A DNA stretch of 13,559 nucleotides from Schleiferiaceae bacterium (GTDB taxonomy: Bacteria > Bacteroidota > Bacteroidia > Flavobacteriales > Schleiferiaceae). Below, piece after piece: positions 1 through 8,801 of the stretch (the first letter of the stretch is position 1; each line of letters opens with the position of its first letter). The stretch lies in NCBI GenBank assembly GCA_023260615.1, contig JALQUY010000033.1, positions 1-13,559 on the forward strand, given 5' to 3'. The notes beneath the pieces were generated by a model. The model did no database searches, was not told the origin of the DNA, and saw only the letters and a list, made by a program, of their open reading frames with translations. The position numbers were made by a program, and so were the translations under genes.

Positions 1-3
1 TTC

Positions 4-1038
4 TTAGAGCACCAACGTAGCACCCAAAGTGTGAACACCTGCAAATGCCGTGTTCGTCAATCGGTAGGCGTAGCTGAGGTTCAATTTAGAGGTTCCGCCA
101 GTGGGCGCATTTACGCTAAAACCCATAGCTGGACCAGAGAACGCTTCCGTCGCCAAGCCGTCAAAACGGTTGTCAAAGGCTGCGTAGGAAGCGCGCACTT
201 GGAAGATGTCGTTGTGATCAAATTCAACACCCACCGTAAACTGGTCCTTTTTGAACGAGTTGGAAATGAAATTTCCTGCCAAGTTCAAACGGTTCTTGGG
301 GTCGAGGTCAAAACGCTTCGCTGCGCCAATGGCCAACTGCGTGGGCAATTCGAACTGCTCAGTACGGCTATCGAACGTAGTCGTATGTGACCCCGTAGGT
401 ACAGGCAATACGATGGCCATGCCATCGCCATTGTAGCCAAAAGAAGGTCCAATGTTGCGCAACGTGATCCCAAATCGGAAATCACGATCGGCACCCGTTA
501 CGTATTGAACGCCGGCATCAAAGCATACACCCGTTGCGGACAAGTTGCTGATCGTCGAATTGTACATCTTGATGTTCACCCCACCGTAAATGCTCTGGGT
601 AAACTTCTTCGCGTACCCGATTCCGATGATGGTAGACGCAGGGCTAAAATACCCTGCCCCTCCATCGGGCAATTCCGTGGTGGTCACCTCAATTTGGCCG
701 TAGTTCATGTTGGTCACGTGAATGCCCAACACCCCTTCGTTGCCTGAGGGGGTTGCAAAGGCAGCGCTATTCAATTGGATGCCACTGCCCACCAACCACT
801 GAGTGTTTGAGAAGCCAGTTTGCAAACCATTCGTAAAGGCGAGGCCAGCAATGTTACCATAGAGGGACTCAAGGCCCATGACATTGGCCGTGTTGCCTTC
901 AGACCAAGCGGCCGTACGCGCCCAAGGATTGATCAAGAGTTCGGATGCACCAGCAGATCCTGAACGAACAGGGTTACCTGCGAAGGCAGCTGCACTAGCG
1001 GCCAAAAGGGCAAACGTTGCAATGGATTTTTTCATCAT
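4..1038 (-). CDS. PorV/PorQ-family outer-membrane beta-barrel protein
   Basis: A 344-residue protein that opens with a signal peptide: MMKK, a hydrophobic Ala/Leu stretch, and likely cleavage after AFA at residue 20. The mature N-terminus carries a GASELLINPWAR stretch followed by an LYGNIAGLAF stretch. This resembles the start of PorV/PorQ-type (UPF0164) barrels, where an 'LL..P.AR' segment precedes an 'NPA' turn. The rest is alternating polar/hydrophobic beta-strand sequence ending in a barrel-like last strand (TLGATLVL). Known PorV carries T9SS cargo from the translocon to the sortase, while PorQ belongs to the attachment complex; this copy is not necessarily either. It is the last gene of a three-gene operon, starting 11 bases after the stop of the large secreted protein, so a role as that protein's dedicated carrier or anchor is an inference. 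Two consecutive ATGs (1038 and 1035) make the start uncertain by one codon. A FadL-like channel is the alternative. Confidence 0.8.
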   Translation of the reverse strand: MMKKSIATFALLAASAAAFAGNPVRSGSAGASELLINPWARTAAWSEGNTANVMGLESLYGNIAGLAFTNGLQTGFSNTQWLVGSGIQLNSAAFATPSGNEGVLGIHVTNMNYGQIEVTTTELPDGGAGYFSPASTIIGIGYAKKFTQSIYGGVNIKMYNSTISNLSATGVCFDAGVQYVTGADRDFRFGITLRNIGPSFGYNGDGMAIVLPVPTGSHTTTFDSRTEQFELPTQLAIGAAKRFDLDPKNRLNLAGNFISNSFKKDQFTVGVEFDHNDIFQVRASYAAFDNRFDGLATEAFSGPAMGFSVNAPTGGTSKLNLSYAYRLTNTAFAGVHTLGATLVL

Positions 1039-1049
1039 TTCGTCAGGTC

Positions 1050-4000
1050 TTAGAATCCAGTTGGGTCAAACGGACGGAGTGTTCCAAAGAACTTGATCAC
1101 CTTCTCGCCGATACCAGGAGCATCGATGTGAATCAAGTATACCCCACTAGCGATAGGCACACCATAGTTGTTCTTCAAATCCCAGAACATCCACGTGTCG
1201 GTATTTGCTTTGCGCAATGAGCGCACAAGGGCACCATCTGTGGAGTAAATGCTAATCGAACAGTTTTCCGGAAGGTTGGTGATCTTCACCAAATTGTCCA
1301 GCTGGGTCTGTTCGTAAGCCGATAAGCTGAAGTATGGGTTGGGCACAACGCGGATGTTGTCCAGTGCACTCGTCGCCACCACATTGTCGCCCTTGACAGT
1401 AGCCACATTGTTCGTGTTGAAGTTGTACAAAGGATTGCTATTGTTGGTGCCGTCCGTTTCGTACTTCTCGTACGGACGTGCCATGCGAATGCGAACGCGC
1501 GCATCAGAAGGCATGTCGGTGTAGAGATCTCGGCCATCGAAGCGAGGATCCATCAAGGGGATACTCACCCACATCAAGCTCTTGGTGACCTTGTTGCGGT
1601 TCAGGATTTGGCCCATGTTGTTCAACTCGTTGTACAAAGGACTTGCCGTCTCATCTGCGCCGGCATAATCCAGAGGCAACTTGGAAAGGCCTTGCTGGAA
1701 GTAAGGACCGAACACATAGATGTAGTGCTGACCTCCAAACTTGTATCCACCGGTTACAGGATCTGAGGGGAAAACAGACATGCGGCTGGTGGGGTTAAAC
1801 AACATATCGTTGCCATTGTCACCTACCATCCATGAATTCTCACCGAAGGCCATATTCAAACGTGTACCCGTCTCAATGTCAATGGCGTAGCCGGGGAACC
1901 AAGACCAGCCGGTAGAGGTCGTGCTGCGCACCAACTCCCCATTGTTGTTCTTATCCCAGCTTGCACCAGCGCGGAGACGCCATTTGCGCACAGAACCTTC
2001 TGTCAAATCTTGGTCTTCACCCATTTCGAGAACGGGAACGCGGGTCCACTTGGTGTGGTCCTTGGTGAAGACGATGTCCACCGAATGGAGATCGCGGGGG
2101 TTCATTCGGGCCGAGAATGCTGACTGCGAAGAATCCGCTGGACCCATGCCGTAAATGTTGTTGCCCGCATCGTAGCCGCGGCCCAAGTAGCTCACGTAGG
2201 AGAAGGGACCCCACGTGCCGCCTACGATATTCGTAAACAAAGACTTGGGATCGTTGGGATAATCGCGGTAGTAGGATCCTGGCTTGCTCGATACATCGTT
2301 GCCGCCCGCCAAAATCCAGTTGCGAGGACCGTAGTCATCGTTGTCCTTCACACCGGATAACCAGGTCTGCGTGGGGTCGTCGTATTCGATACCAGACTCC
2401 AGGATACCCGCATTGCGCTCATTGTCCGGATCGTTGCCTGGATTCTCCTGGTCGCGGATTTCCACGCTCAAGCCCAATTCAGGAATGATTTGCTCGTTGA
2501 TGAAGGAGAGCGACGTCATCGAGGTGGCAATCACATTGCCAGCGCCGTCTTCAATCTGCCAATTGGCTGATGCACCGACGCCGTCAAAGCGCAATTTGAA
2601 GTTGCCTGCAGGAACATTCAACGGATCTACCACTTTCACATTGACAGGTCCGTAGCCGGACTTGTACGTGGGGTGGCTAAGCACAAAGTTGTTGACGATC
2701 GCATCGTGCGAAGCCTCATCCAACTCAAGCGCTGTTCCGCCGTTGCCCATACCCTCAATACGCGTAATGATGGGGCTATAGCCATAGGTGGAGTTTTGGA
2801 TGGTGCCACCCGCTTCAGAATCCACCAAGTGGGGGATGCCCTCGTACTTCTTCACGTTGTTACGGCCCGCCAAGAAAGGCTTGCGCTGACCGTTGGGATG
2901 CATCACCTGATCGAAAGGCTCATACTCGTTGTAGGCATACGCTACCACCGTAAAGTAGTAAGGCGTGTGGTTCACCAAACGACGGTCCGTACCCGTTGCA
3001 AAGGCGTCCTCCTTGATGTGGAAGCTCATTTTGATACCGTCATCGCCTGATTGAAGGGTCATGTCTTGCGGAATCAGAAGCTCCAAATCTGGGTCCAAAT
3101 CCCAGTTGATCAAACGCGCTACGCCGTTCTTGATGTCACACTGCGCCACCAAACGTGCTTGGTTGGGGTCGTAGCGGTCACCTACAGAGGCATTGGCATT
3201 GGCCATTTGGAAGACTTGGAAGCCTTCAAACTTGAACGTGTTGTCCGCAAAAGGAATCAGCGGATCTACCTCTTCGTAGTCCAAGTGTTGGTTGTTTTGC
3301 CCTTCGCGGTAGCTCAACATAATGACCAACTCGCGATCCAACTCTTGAATCTCCATGTCAGGAGCATCGGGACCGTTCAAGATTTGGAAACAGTTGTCGA
3401 ACAAGTTTTGGGCCTTGTCGTCGGCAATCAAAATTTTCTCTACCGACGCGAAGAGGTCAGCCTTGTTGTAGTCGCGCTCCCAAACCACACCCGTGGTAAT
3501 GAAGTTCAACGCACCTGGTGCCAAAGAGAAGGGTCCAGCGTTGTGCAGGCCTCGCTTGTCCTCCGAGTTGTTGGGAGACTCGTACCAGTTTTGAGATGCC
3601 GTTGGAGCACTGTTGCCCGTGGTGTCGTAGGTGTCACCAGGGTAAGCAAACAAGGTCTTCAAACCAGAACCGTCTGCCGTAAAGCCGTCACCATTCGCGG
3701 GGTTACCGGGACCGGAAGGGGTCTCCACCACCAAGGGGTTGCCATTCTTCCAACGAGACTGCATGAAGTTGTAGAATTCTGCAGCGGTGTTGGGGTTTCC
3801 AGAGAACGCTGATCCGGTATTGTTGTAGTACATGAAGCCGGACATGATGATACGCTCATTCACGCCAGTCACTGGGTTCTCAGCCTGACAGTCGCCATTG
3901 TCATCACGTACACCGTCAATACAACCGTCACGGTCGTTATCCAGGCCGTCAAAATAGTCTGCAAATGGACCTTGGAAGAAGTCAAAACCAACCGCAGGGG

Positions 4001-5021
4001 GGTTTAGACCATAGCCCAAAGGACCTTCGTCGTTCAAATCCGAGTTGTAGCAATAGCCCAAACCGCGGGGGATGTCACAGCCGATGATATCGTCCAAGTA
4101 GTTGCCCAAATCCGGGTCAAACCACGTTGAGAAATACGTATTGGTCAGACGGAAGGTAGACTTGTTGATGATACGGTAGTTGTTGAACGTCATGTTGTTG
4201 ATCTCGTCGTTCGTCGCGAATGCAAAAGCTTGCGCACGAATCTCGAAACCAAGAGCACCTGCAGACGTCTCCGTGTGAATGTTACCACGGTCATTGTAGA
4301 CCCACCAGATGGTTTGGTCACCGTAAAGGACATCGGTCTCTTTGCGACGGCAGTCAAACTGACGGTCCAAATCGTACGCAGGATAGTCCTCCAAGGGGTC
4401 GTAGCGCTGGTCGCCATCAAGGTCGATGAAGGGAGCCAATTGGTAGGGCAATTCTCCCTCAGCACCGTGTGCGGGCCATTCCAAAATGATATCTGGAATA
4501 CTGCCTTCGTAGCCGGGGAACTTGTCGGCTACATCGCAATCTGGGTCGTTCTTACACAACAACCAAGCGCGGTGGAGTTCCACTTGCTCGCGCGTGATGG
4601 TCCATTGCTTGTCGTATTTGTCACAAATTTCTTTGTTCACAGATGCCAAACCATCGGTGGAGAGAGGGCCAGGCCAGTAGTCTACACCACGTGAACGGTA
4701 GGTCATAGCCGCCAATTTCAGCTGGTTACCTTCGTCCAGGCCGCCCAGCCACAAGGCACCCGCAAACATGGAGTGCTTGCCGCCTCCCTTGGGTACTTCG
4801 TAACGCGCGGTATTCAGGTCCCACCACATGTCGCCACCCCCAAGGATGGTAGCACGAACGTTGTTGATGTTCAAGTCCGTCTGCGCACGAGCAGGCTGGC
4901 AAAGTTCCTCCACCGTCTTGTTGGAGCGACCATTAGAGCCTCCCGAAACATTGACATCTGGGCGAGCCACGACGGTAGCTGCTGTGGCTACCCATGCTAA
5001 ACCAAATAGAATCTTCTTCAT
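1050..5021 (-). CDS. Very large secreted protein with T9SS-type C-terminal domain, function unknown
   Basis: A 1323-residue protein with a clear signal peptide (MKKILFGLAWVATAATVVA, cleavage near residue 19). Residues about 50-120 hold a Gly/Trp-rich block (GGGDMWWDLN, later GALWLGG) that I recall from many unnamed Bacteroidota surface proteins. Residues 200-211 fit an EF-hand/dockerin-like calcium loop (D200, D202, D204, D208, E211). Residues 361-369 (DNDRDGCID) look like a thrombospondin type 3 calcium repeat. Cysteines cluster in the first 380 residues, suggesting disulfides. A YYFTVVAYAYNEYEP segment in the middle resembles a fibronectin III strand. The last ~100 residues (from VVPNPYF near 1225, through IYSTDG, WDLKNNYG and ASGVYLIHI) have the layout of a T9SS type A or FlgD-like Ig domain. 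The protein is therefore probably exported across both membranes. It is the middle gene of an operon with a TonB-dependent receptor and a PorV-like barrel. No catalytic motif was recognised. Confidence 0.85.
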   Translation of the reverse strand: MKKILFGLAWVATAATVVARPDVNVSGGSNGRSNKTVEELCQPARAQTDLNINNVRATILGGGDMWWDLNTARYEVPKGGGKHSMFAGALWLGGLDEGNQLKLAAMTYRSRGVDYWPGPLSTDGLASVNKEICDKYDKQWTITREQVELHRAWLLCKNDPDCDVADKFPGYEGSIPDIILEWPAHGAEGELPYQLAPFIDLDGDQRYDPLEDYPAYDLDRQFDCRRKETDVLYGDQTIWWVYNDRGNIHTETSAGALGFEIRAQAFAFATNDEINNMTFNNYRIINKSTFRLTNTYFSTWFDPDLGNYLDDIIGCDIPRGLGYCYNSDLNDEGPLGYGLNPPAVGFDFFQGPFADYFDGLDNDRDGCIDGVRDDNGDCQAENPVTGVNERIIMSGFMYYNNTGSAFSGNPNTAAEFYNFMQSRWKNGNPLVVETPSGPGNPANGDGFTADGSGLKTLFAYPGDTYDTTGNSAPTASQNWYESPNNSEDKRGLHNAGPFSLAPGALNFITTGVVWERDYNKADLFASVEKILIADDKAQNLFDNCFQILNGPDAPDMEIQELDRELVIMLSYREGQNNQHLDYEEVDPLIPFADNTFKFEGFQVFQMANANASVGDRYDPNQARLVAQCDIKNGVARLINWDLDPDLELLIPQDMTLQSGDDGIKMSFHIKEDAFATGTDRRLVNHTPYYFTVVAYAYNEYEPFDQVMHPNGQRKPFLAGRNNVKKYEGIPHLVDSEAGGTIQNSTYGYSPIITRIEGMGNGGTALELDEASHDAIVNNFVLSHPTYKSGYGPVNVKVVDPLNVPAGNFKLRFDGVGASANWQIEDGAGNVIATSMTSLSFINEQIIPELGLSVEIRDQENPGNDPDNERNAGILESGIEYDDPTQTWLSGVKDNDDYGPRNWILAGGNDVSSKPGSYYRDYPNDPKSLFTNIVGGTWGPFSYVSYLGRGYDAGNNIYGMGPADSSQSAFSARMNPRDLHSVDIVFTKDHTKWTRVPVLEMGEDQDLTEGSVRKWRLRAGASWDKNNNGELVRSTTSTGWSWFPGYAIDIETGTRLNMAFGENSWMVGDNGNDMLFNPTSRMSVFPSDPVTGGYKFGGQHYIYVFGPYFQQGLSKLPLDYAGADETASPLYNELNNMGQILNRNKVTKSLMWVSIPLMDPRFDGRDLYTDMPSDARVRIRMARPYEKYETDGTNNSNPLYNFNTNNVATVKGDNVVATSALDNIRVVPNPYFSLSAYEQTQLDNLVKITNLPENCSISIYSTDGALVRSLRKANTDTWMFWDLKNNYGVPIASGVYLIHIDAPGIGEKVIKFFGTLRPFDPTGF

Positions 5022-5022
5022 A

Positions 5023-5036
5023 GGAATTCGGAATTC
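5023..5036. repeat. Two-copy 7-base direct repeat (GGAATTC)x2 in the receptor/secreted-protein gap
   Basis: The 21-base gap between the receptor stop and the start of the large secreted protein is mostly two perfect adjacent copies of GGAATTC, each containing the palindrome GAATTC. It lies directly against the downstream start codon, where a ribosome-binding region would be. No Shine-Dalgarno sequence is visible. Whether it has a function is unknown. Confidence 0.6.
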
Positions 5037-5042
5037 AATCTT

Positions 5043-8000
5043 TTACAGGCCAAGGCGAACGCCCAGGCGGATTTGACGAGGAATAGAGAAATTGAAGGGG
5101 TTCACCATGCTCACATTGTACAAGTCAGCAAACGACTGTGCATTGGTGGTGAACAAGATGGCCTGCTGTCCACGGGAAGAAGACAGATAGCCATCGTCGG
5201 TGGCAGAACCCGTGAAGGGGTAGATGTTCAGGACGTTGGCCGTATTCAAAACGTTCAACACCTGCATGTAAACTTCTACACTCTTCTTTCCTTTGGCGTA
5301 GTACCATACTTTGTTCGCCGTCAAGTCAATCTTGTACTGCCAGGGCTTGCGAGAACCGTTGAGTACACCCACGATGGGAGAAGCACTTTCGGTCAAGGAG
5401 TAGGCGCGTACGCGACGTGAGTAGGGGAAGCCTGAGCTAGCCGTACCCAAGAGGTTGATACCAGCATTTTCAAAGATGCGCTTGTTCTTGATGACAGGAC
5501 CATTGTAGTCTGTTCCCTTGCCGTAACGGAAGTCCAAGTTTCCAGAGAAGGTATGACGCTGGTCAAAGTCCAAAGGCTGGATGTAGCGCAAGTTCGGTTG
5601 GCCAGAACGCGCCAAGGCCAAACCAGAGTTTGCACCGGAACCGGTACCATCTGCAAAGGACAAGGAGTACTGGGCATTCATCATGACATTACCGGTACGG
5701 CGCAAGTCGTACTGGAAGCTGAAGCCCTTTGCGGTCGTAAAGTCGCGGTTGCCGTACATCACGTAGGTGGTGGGATAGGCTTCCGTCACCGAAACGGTTT
5801 GGATCAAATCGCGGTATTCGCGGTAGAAGGCATTCACTTTCAGCGCGGAGCGCTCGCCCAACATTTGGCGGAAACCGATTTCGTATTCCGTCAACTTCTG
5901 GGGCAACAAATCAGGGTTAGGCAAAGTGGCTGACCCGTACTCCAAGTTCACGTAGTTCACCGGATTGAAGCGAGAAAGTCCGGCACTTGGACGCTGTACC
6001 AACAGGTCGTAGTGGGCGAAGAATTCGGCCTCATCGGAAATGGGGAACTGGAAAGAGATACGAGGAGAAACCGTGACCTGGGGCGTGTAGTCCTTGAAGC
6101 TCTTTTCGCTGAGAACGGGCTGGTCAGGGTTGTTCTGGTCCGTAAAGTTCTCTTCGAAAATCCAAGGCTTGGCCTGACCGCCGCTCAAGTTGGCGATGAT
6201 GGTGGGATTCGCTTGGGGAGAGCCGTCTGCATTGAACCAATCAAATCCATTGCGGTAGCCCACGATGCGCTTGGGGTTCTTGATGTTGTCTACATACACC
6301 ACGTAGCCGTCGCCCATAGATTCGGGAATGTCGGAACCTTCGAGGCCGCCCATCGCGCGCACATCGGCTACGGTTCGGCTCGAATAAAGCGTGAAGGGAT
6401 CCTTCAGTACGGGTTGGTTAGCGTCGAAACGGTCGACACGCACCCCTACGTTAAAGAAGAGGTCATTGAAGAGGAACTGATCCTGAATGTAACCGGCCAT
6501 GTAGATAGGTTGGAATGCCGCCATGGGGTAGGTGCGGTTGCCATCCTTGTCCTTTTGCTTGAAGAAATCGGTCAAGCTGGGGTTGTAATTCAACAGGTTG
6601 CCCGTGTAGTCGTAGCCGTAGTAGTTTACGTAGGAGCTTGCACCAAAGTTGAGCAATTCCTGAGCGGAGAACAGGCTCAAACCGCCGTACGACATCAAGT
6701 CATCGGGGTTGATGTTGTCCACATCCAAGAGAACTTGGTCCGCACCATTGGGGTCTAGACCCAAAGCTTCGCGCAGTTTGCGGTCAAACGTACGTGGCTT
6801 ATTCAAGTCCAATGCGCGGTTGTAGTTAATGGTATCTTGGAAAACGCCATCGCGGTACACCAAAATGGGGTTTTCCGTGTCCAATTCTTTCATGTGGTCG
6901 TTCTGCAAGTTGCGCATGAGCAACCAGAGGCTGCTACCCGCCACACCGAACGAGCGGTCAAAGCGTTGCTCGTATTCCAAGCCCGCGATCAAAGAGTGAC
7001 CACCGATGTCAAAGTTGGTAGACGCCGTGATACGGAACTGCTCGGCCTGGCTGTAGCTGTAATTGGTTTGTAGGGCGCCCACGTTGCCAAACAAGCTGTA
7101 GATGCTGGAAGGTCCTTGACCGTTCAACAAGCCACCACCCTGCTGGATATTGGTCAGGTTGTTGATTTGGTTGTTGATTTGGCCAGAAGCTACCAACTCG
7201 TAATACGAAGACGTGTAGTTCGCCAAAATGGGGTTGTATTCGCTCGGTGTGAACACAACGGCCGTATCCAAGTCCAGCAATTTGCGGAACGCGGTGATGC
7301 CGGTCTTTTCGTCCGTCCCAAATCCATAGAAGGACGTGCGTTGGGTTTCAAAAGTACCCACGTGGCCGTATCGGAAAATGTTGCTACCGTGGCGAGGATC
7401 AAAACCACGATCCAAGTTGCGCGTGTAGTCTACCTGGATGGTGTAGTAGGCATTCTTGATGAGCGATTCTGCATCTTCCCCTGCACCACCAAACTGTTGG
7501 GTGAAGCGAACGTAGGTTGAGAAATCTTGGCTGTTGAAGGCACCATTGTTCTTCCAGTTCATCAAAGAATTGGAGAAGCTGGAGTTGCGGCCAAATCCTT
7601 GGTTGTAACGTGCGCCAATGACCAAGTTGGTCTTCTTGCTCGTTTTGATATTGATGTTTCCGGTGGCACGGATGCCGTTTGTTGCCACATTGAGGCGGCT
7701 GTTCACTGTTTCCAAATCGTCTGTGCGAAGCAACTCGGCCGCGCGAATCGTACCCAAACCGGCAGCGGTAGGAAGCAAGGGATGTGCCTCCAATTGAGCC
7801 AAAACGTCATCCTTCACCTTGTAAACGGGTACCGAGTAAGGACGGCCGTCGCCATTGTGCTGCACTTCCGCTGAGAAAAGGTATCCCACGATAGGCGCTT
7901 CCGTCTCCTTGTTGCGCAAAAGAGGTCCACCGATGGTCAAACCACCCAAGTGGTAGTTGTAGGGATCAAAAATGGCGGAGGTTACATATTCCGCTGTTCC

Positions 8001-8693
8001 GAAGAATCGGGGTGAGGGACCACGCGTCGTCGTTGAGATTACACCGCCCGTCACGTCACCGTAGTTGGCAGGTACACCGCCGGTGATAATTTCTGTCGTC
8101 TGGATAGCTTCACGGGGTAGGTTGATATCGCCACGCACTTTCACACCGTCAATGAAGACCACGTTGGCGTCCGAACGGCCACCACGGAAGTACGAAGCAC
8201 CCGAACCTTCGTCCTGAACAACGCCAGAGGTCAAGGCCAAAACGCCCCCAACACCGCGGGTTGCCAAATTCCGGATCTGTTCGGTACCAAACGTAACAGA
8301 CGTCTTACCCTTTTCAATCAAAGGCGCTTCGTAGGAGGCTGTTACTTCGACTTCACCCAAAATGACGTCCGCGGAGGTCAGCTTAAAATCAATGTTGGTG
8401 ATGCGGCCCCCGTCAATGGTCACACCGGTTAAAGTGGACTTGTTGTAGCCAAAAGCCTCACAAGAAAGCGTGTAGGTACCAGGTTGAACCGGGTTGATGT
8501 TGTAGTTGCCATCAAAGTCGGTCGTGCCTTTGGCAATTTCATAGCCTCCCGAAAGAACTCGGACGATGGCTTGATATTGCTCTTCCCCGCTTTTCTTGTC
8601 AGTAACGGTTCCTCGCAACTGTCCTGGACGTTGGGCTTGGGCGCTGAACGCCAAGGCCAAAGCGAGCATGAGTACTCCAAATCGAATGCGCAT
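5043..8693 (-). CDS. TonB-dependent outer-membrane receptor with carboxypeptidase-regulatory-like N-terminal domain
   Basis: A 1216-residue protein when started at the ATG at 8693, which gives a compact signal peptide (MRIRFGVLMLALALAFSAQA). A GTG at 8729 would add 12 residues that spoil it. The mature protein begins with a carboxypeptidase-regulatory-like Ig domain (residues about 24-105: GTVTDKKSG, TTDFDGNYNI, PGTYTLSCEAFGY). A plug domain follows (about 120-220: SGVVQDEG, YFRGGRSDANVVFIDGVKV, GGVPANYGDVTGGVISTTTRG). A long 22-strand-type barrel fills the rest, ending in QIRLGVRLGL. Such receptors import a ligand across the outer membrane using TonB energy; the substrate cannot be read from sequence. 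No SusD-like gene accompanies it, so it is not a standard SusCD glycan pair. It is first in an operon with a large secreted protein and a PorV-like barrel, which may take the place of a surface partner. Confidence 0.9.
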   Translation of the reverse strand: MRIRFGVLMLALALAFSAQAQRPGQLRGTVTDKKSGEEQYQAIVRVLSGGYEIAKGTTDFDGNYNINPVQPGTYTLSCEAFGYNKSTLTGVTIDGGRITNIDFKLTSADVILGEVEVTASYEAPLIEKGKTSVTFGTEQIRNLATRGVGGVLALTSGVVQDEGSGASYFRGGRSDANVVFIDGVKVRGDINLPREAIQTTEIITGGVPANYGDVTGGVISTTTRGPSPRFFGTAEYVTSAIFDPYNYHLGGLTIGGPLLRNKETEAPIVGYLFSAEVQHNGDGRPYSVPVYKVKDDVLAQLEAHPLLPTAAGLGTIRAAELLRTDDLETVNSRLNVATNGIRATGNINIKTSKKTNLVIGARYNQGFGRNSSFSNSLMNWKNNGAFNSQDFSTYVRFTQQFGGAGEDAESLIKNAYYTIQVDYTRNLDRGFDPRHGSNIFRYGHVGTFETQRTSFYGFGTDEKTGITAFRKLLDLDTAVVFTPSEYNPILANYTSSYYELVASGQINNQINNLTNIQQGGGLLNGQGPSSIYSLFGNVGALQTNYSYSQAEQFRITASTNFDIGGHSLIAGLEYEQRFDRSFGVAGSSLWLLMRNLQNDHMKELDTENPILVYRDGVFQDTINYNRALDLNKPRTFDRKLREALGLDPNGADQVLLDVDNINPDDLMSYGGLSLFSAQELLNFGASSYVNYYGYDYTGNLLNYNPSLTDFFKQKDKDGNRTYPMAAFQPIYMAGYIQDQFLFNDLFFNVGVRVDRFDANQPVLKDPFTLYSSRTVADVRAMGGLEGSDIPESMGDGYVVYVDNIKNPKRIVGYRNGFDWFNADGSPQANPTIIANLSGGQAKPWIFEENFTDQNNPDQPVLSEKSFKDYTPQVTVSPRISFQFPISDEAEFFAHYDLLVQRPSAGLSRFNPVNYVNLEYGSATLPNPDLLPQKLTEYEIGFRQMLGERSALKVNAFYREYRDLIQTVSVTEAYPTTYVMYGNRDFTTAKGFSFQYDLRRTGNVMMNAQYSLSFADGTGSGANSGLALARSGQPNLRYIQPLDFDQRHTFSGNLDFRYGKGTDYNGPVIKNKRIFENAGINLLGTASSGFPYSRRVRAYSLTESASPIVGVLNGSRKPWQYKIDLTANKVWYYAKGKKSVEVYMQVLNVLNTANVLNIYPFTGSATDDGYLSSSRGQQAILFTTNAQSFADLYNVSMVNPFNFSIPRQIRLGVRLGL

Positions 8694-8744
8694 AAGTTGT
8701 GCGTTTAGGTCGTGTTGTAGGGTATCCACAGAAGATACAAGTCA

Positions 8745-8752
8745 CGAAAATA
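8745..8752 (-). promoter_or_regulatory. Possible -7 promoter element for the receptor operon
   Basis: On the minus strand this reads TATTTTCG, one mismatch from the Bacteroidota -7 consensus TAnnTTTG, and lies about 50 bases upstream of the preferred receptor ATG. No convincing -33 TTTG box sits at the usual distance, so the call is weak. Confidence 0.25.
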
Positions 8753-8787
8753 ACCAATATATCCTGCGATTGGGCGTTAATTGCCTG

Positions 8788-8795
8788 TAGATTTG
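8788..8795 (+). promoter_or_regulatory. Bacteroidota-type -7 element upstream of the Rieske-like lipoprotein gene
   Basis: TAGATTTG matches the Bacteroidota -7 consensus TAnnTTTG at every fixed position. A TTG at 8770-8772 lies upstream with a spacing of 15 bases, slightly short for a -33 box. The element ends only six bases before the ATG at 8802, so transcription from it would start at or very near the start codon and give an almost leaderless mRNA. Confidence 0.45.
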
Positions 8796-8801
8796 TACAA
8801 A

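Noticed and set aside
3051..3812. Long open frame (253 codons) on the plus strand inside the secreted-protein gene
   Set aside because: It is antisense to a well-supported gene, its translation shows no recognisable domain or signal, and similar antisense frames occur across the window as a by-product of codon use.
6012..6758. Long open frame (248 codons) on the plus strand opposite the TonB-dependent receptor
   Set aside because: It lies wholly inside the receptor barrel coding region; no promoter, start context or family likeness was seen.
8694..8729. GTG start at 8729 for the TonB-dependent receptor
   Set aside because: It adds 12 polar residues before a normal signal peptide; the ATG at 8693 fits better.
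8781..8801. TTG start at 8781 for the lipoprotein
   Set aside because: It would add seven residues ahead of a clean lipoprotein signal and overlaps the likely -7 promoter element; the ATG at 8802 is better.
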